Below are positions 63,022 to 64,000 of a stretch of 64,000 nucleotides of DNA, piece by piece. Both the position numbers and the translations under genes were made by a program. Under the pieces are notes generated by a model. The model ran no database searches and had not been told where the DNA came from. It worked only from the letters and a program-made list of their open reading frames with translations. Each line of letters begins with the position of its first letter. The first letter of the stretch is position 1. Source of the DNA: Paramecium octaurelia (Eukaryota > Ciliophora > Oligohymenophorea > Peniculida > Parameciidae); assembly GCA_905182995.1 (NCBI GenBank), contig CAJJDP010000151.1, positions 15,185 through 79,184 of the forward strand. Reading direction: 5' to 3'.

Positions 63022-64000
63022 TAAAAAATATAAATATAATTGAAACAGCATTAATCCATTCATGTATTTTTTGTTTAAAACTTCCTTTCCTTAGAATTAA
63101 TTAATAAAAATTATTCTTTTCGGAGAAATTCAGAAGAAAATTATTTTATAAATTAATAAATATTTATGTTTAAATAATTTTAATTAAAATAAAATAGTCA
63201 TCAACCCTTAGAAATGAACTCGGAACTTTACATCTTGAGAGTAATTTAACACTAAACTAATTGATGATACTTCAAATAATAATTAGTCGATGTTTTAAAA
63301 ATTAAATTGGAAATACTTTTTTCTCTCTTTTGGTTTTTTCGAATTTGAAATGAAACATAATTAATGAATATCATCTATGCTTGATTTTCATCATATTTTG
63401 AAATTCTAATATTTATCATAGTTATATTTTGATTTTATTATACTTAATGGTTTAGTATCTGTTGTTTAAGCCTAATCAAATATAAATTCGCTGCAATTCT
63501 TTTGATAATCTTCCACTTTTGCATCTTTTTGTTATTCTATGCTAAATATTTAAAAAAAAAGATTAAAGTTAATTTTGCTCTCCTATATTTTATGGTGATT
63601 TCCTCTAATTTCCACATTATTTATATGCTCCTACCAATTTAGTCACCCGAAAAAATTTACTAATAATAAATAGAATTTGATGATTACCTTACTACTATAT
63701 CATAAATGAATATAAAATATCTTCTGATTTTCTGACTTTATTCTTTCATTTAAAATTTGTTAAATTTTACCGATCACTTATGTACACTTTTTAGGCAGGT
63801 CTACAACTTTAGTTAATAAAATATTAATAGATTAGCTATTCATGAACTTCATATTTTTGATAGAAATATAAAGGTCCCTCTCAAACTAGCCAAATATTGG
63901 ATTTTTTATGGAAGCTAGTGGCTTAAATGATTTAATAACATCTTGAGATACATTTTAATTAACATTACAATTTTTAATTAAATTATATTAAAATTGTTTA
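63022..64000. other. No convincing gene
   Basis: A+T-rich to the window end; nothing recognised. No telomeric repeat array is visible. Confidence 0.35.

Noticed and set aside
1-64000. tRNA, rRNA, CRISPR array, bacterial operon or telomere repeat
   Set aside because: I looked for T-loop-like motifs, regularly spaced repeats, ribosome-binding sites and C4A2/C3A3 arrays and saw none that I could support.

Overview
This is ciliate nuclear DNA, almost certainly from a Paramecium. The sequence is very A+T-rich. The long coding frames contain many TAA and TAG codons read as glutamine and end only at TGA (genetic code 6). Frames are joined by introns of about 22-31 nt, nearly all starting GTA and mostly ending TAG, which is characteristic of Paramecium. 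Standard-code ORF calls are therefore almost all meaningless here. I cannot tell whether this is macronuclear (for example subtelomeric) or germline-limited DNA. Intact genes are sparse and mixed with decayed ones, unlike a typical gene-dense Paramecium macronuclear chromosome.

Intact or near-intact genes, left to right: a WD40-repeat protein (17,821-19,479 +); a small secreted protein with an F5/8-type-C-like fold (23,770-24,294 -); a MORN-like repeat protein with one exon per repeat (25,418-27,760 +); a large single-pass membrane protein of about 1,255 aa (33,751-37,562 +); a copine with four introns (39,336-41,293 +); a second MORN-like paralogue (43,462-45,955 -); a zinc-binding/coiled-coil/TPR protein (51,839-53,440 -); and a secreted H-type-lectin plus beta/gamma-crystallin-like protein (55,291-56,859 -). 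Each is an independent transcription unit; nothing suggests operons.

Decayed genes fill much of the rest: WD40 relatives (1-715, 20,090-21,515 and two tail fragments), a Cys-rich DUF4215-like gene (about 7.9-8.7 kb), an ankyrin gene (31.4-32.4 kb), a membrane-protein N-terminus abutting an antisense elongation factor 2 fragment and a WD40 tail (46.65-47.92 kb), an unidentified less A+T-rich reading frame (48.9-50.3 kb), and a membrane protein with in-frame TGA codons (56.95-58.99 kb). Some one-base frameshifts lie at homopolymers and could be sequencing errors.

The assembly has visible defects. At three single N positions (4667, 30538, 54204) the 1.2-1.4 kb before the N is repeated exactly after it, so those repeats are almost certainly unmerged contig overlaps. 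A 506-base N run (13,146-13,651) is flanked by an inverted WD40 tail on its left and an exact 428-bp direct repeat on its right.
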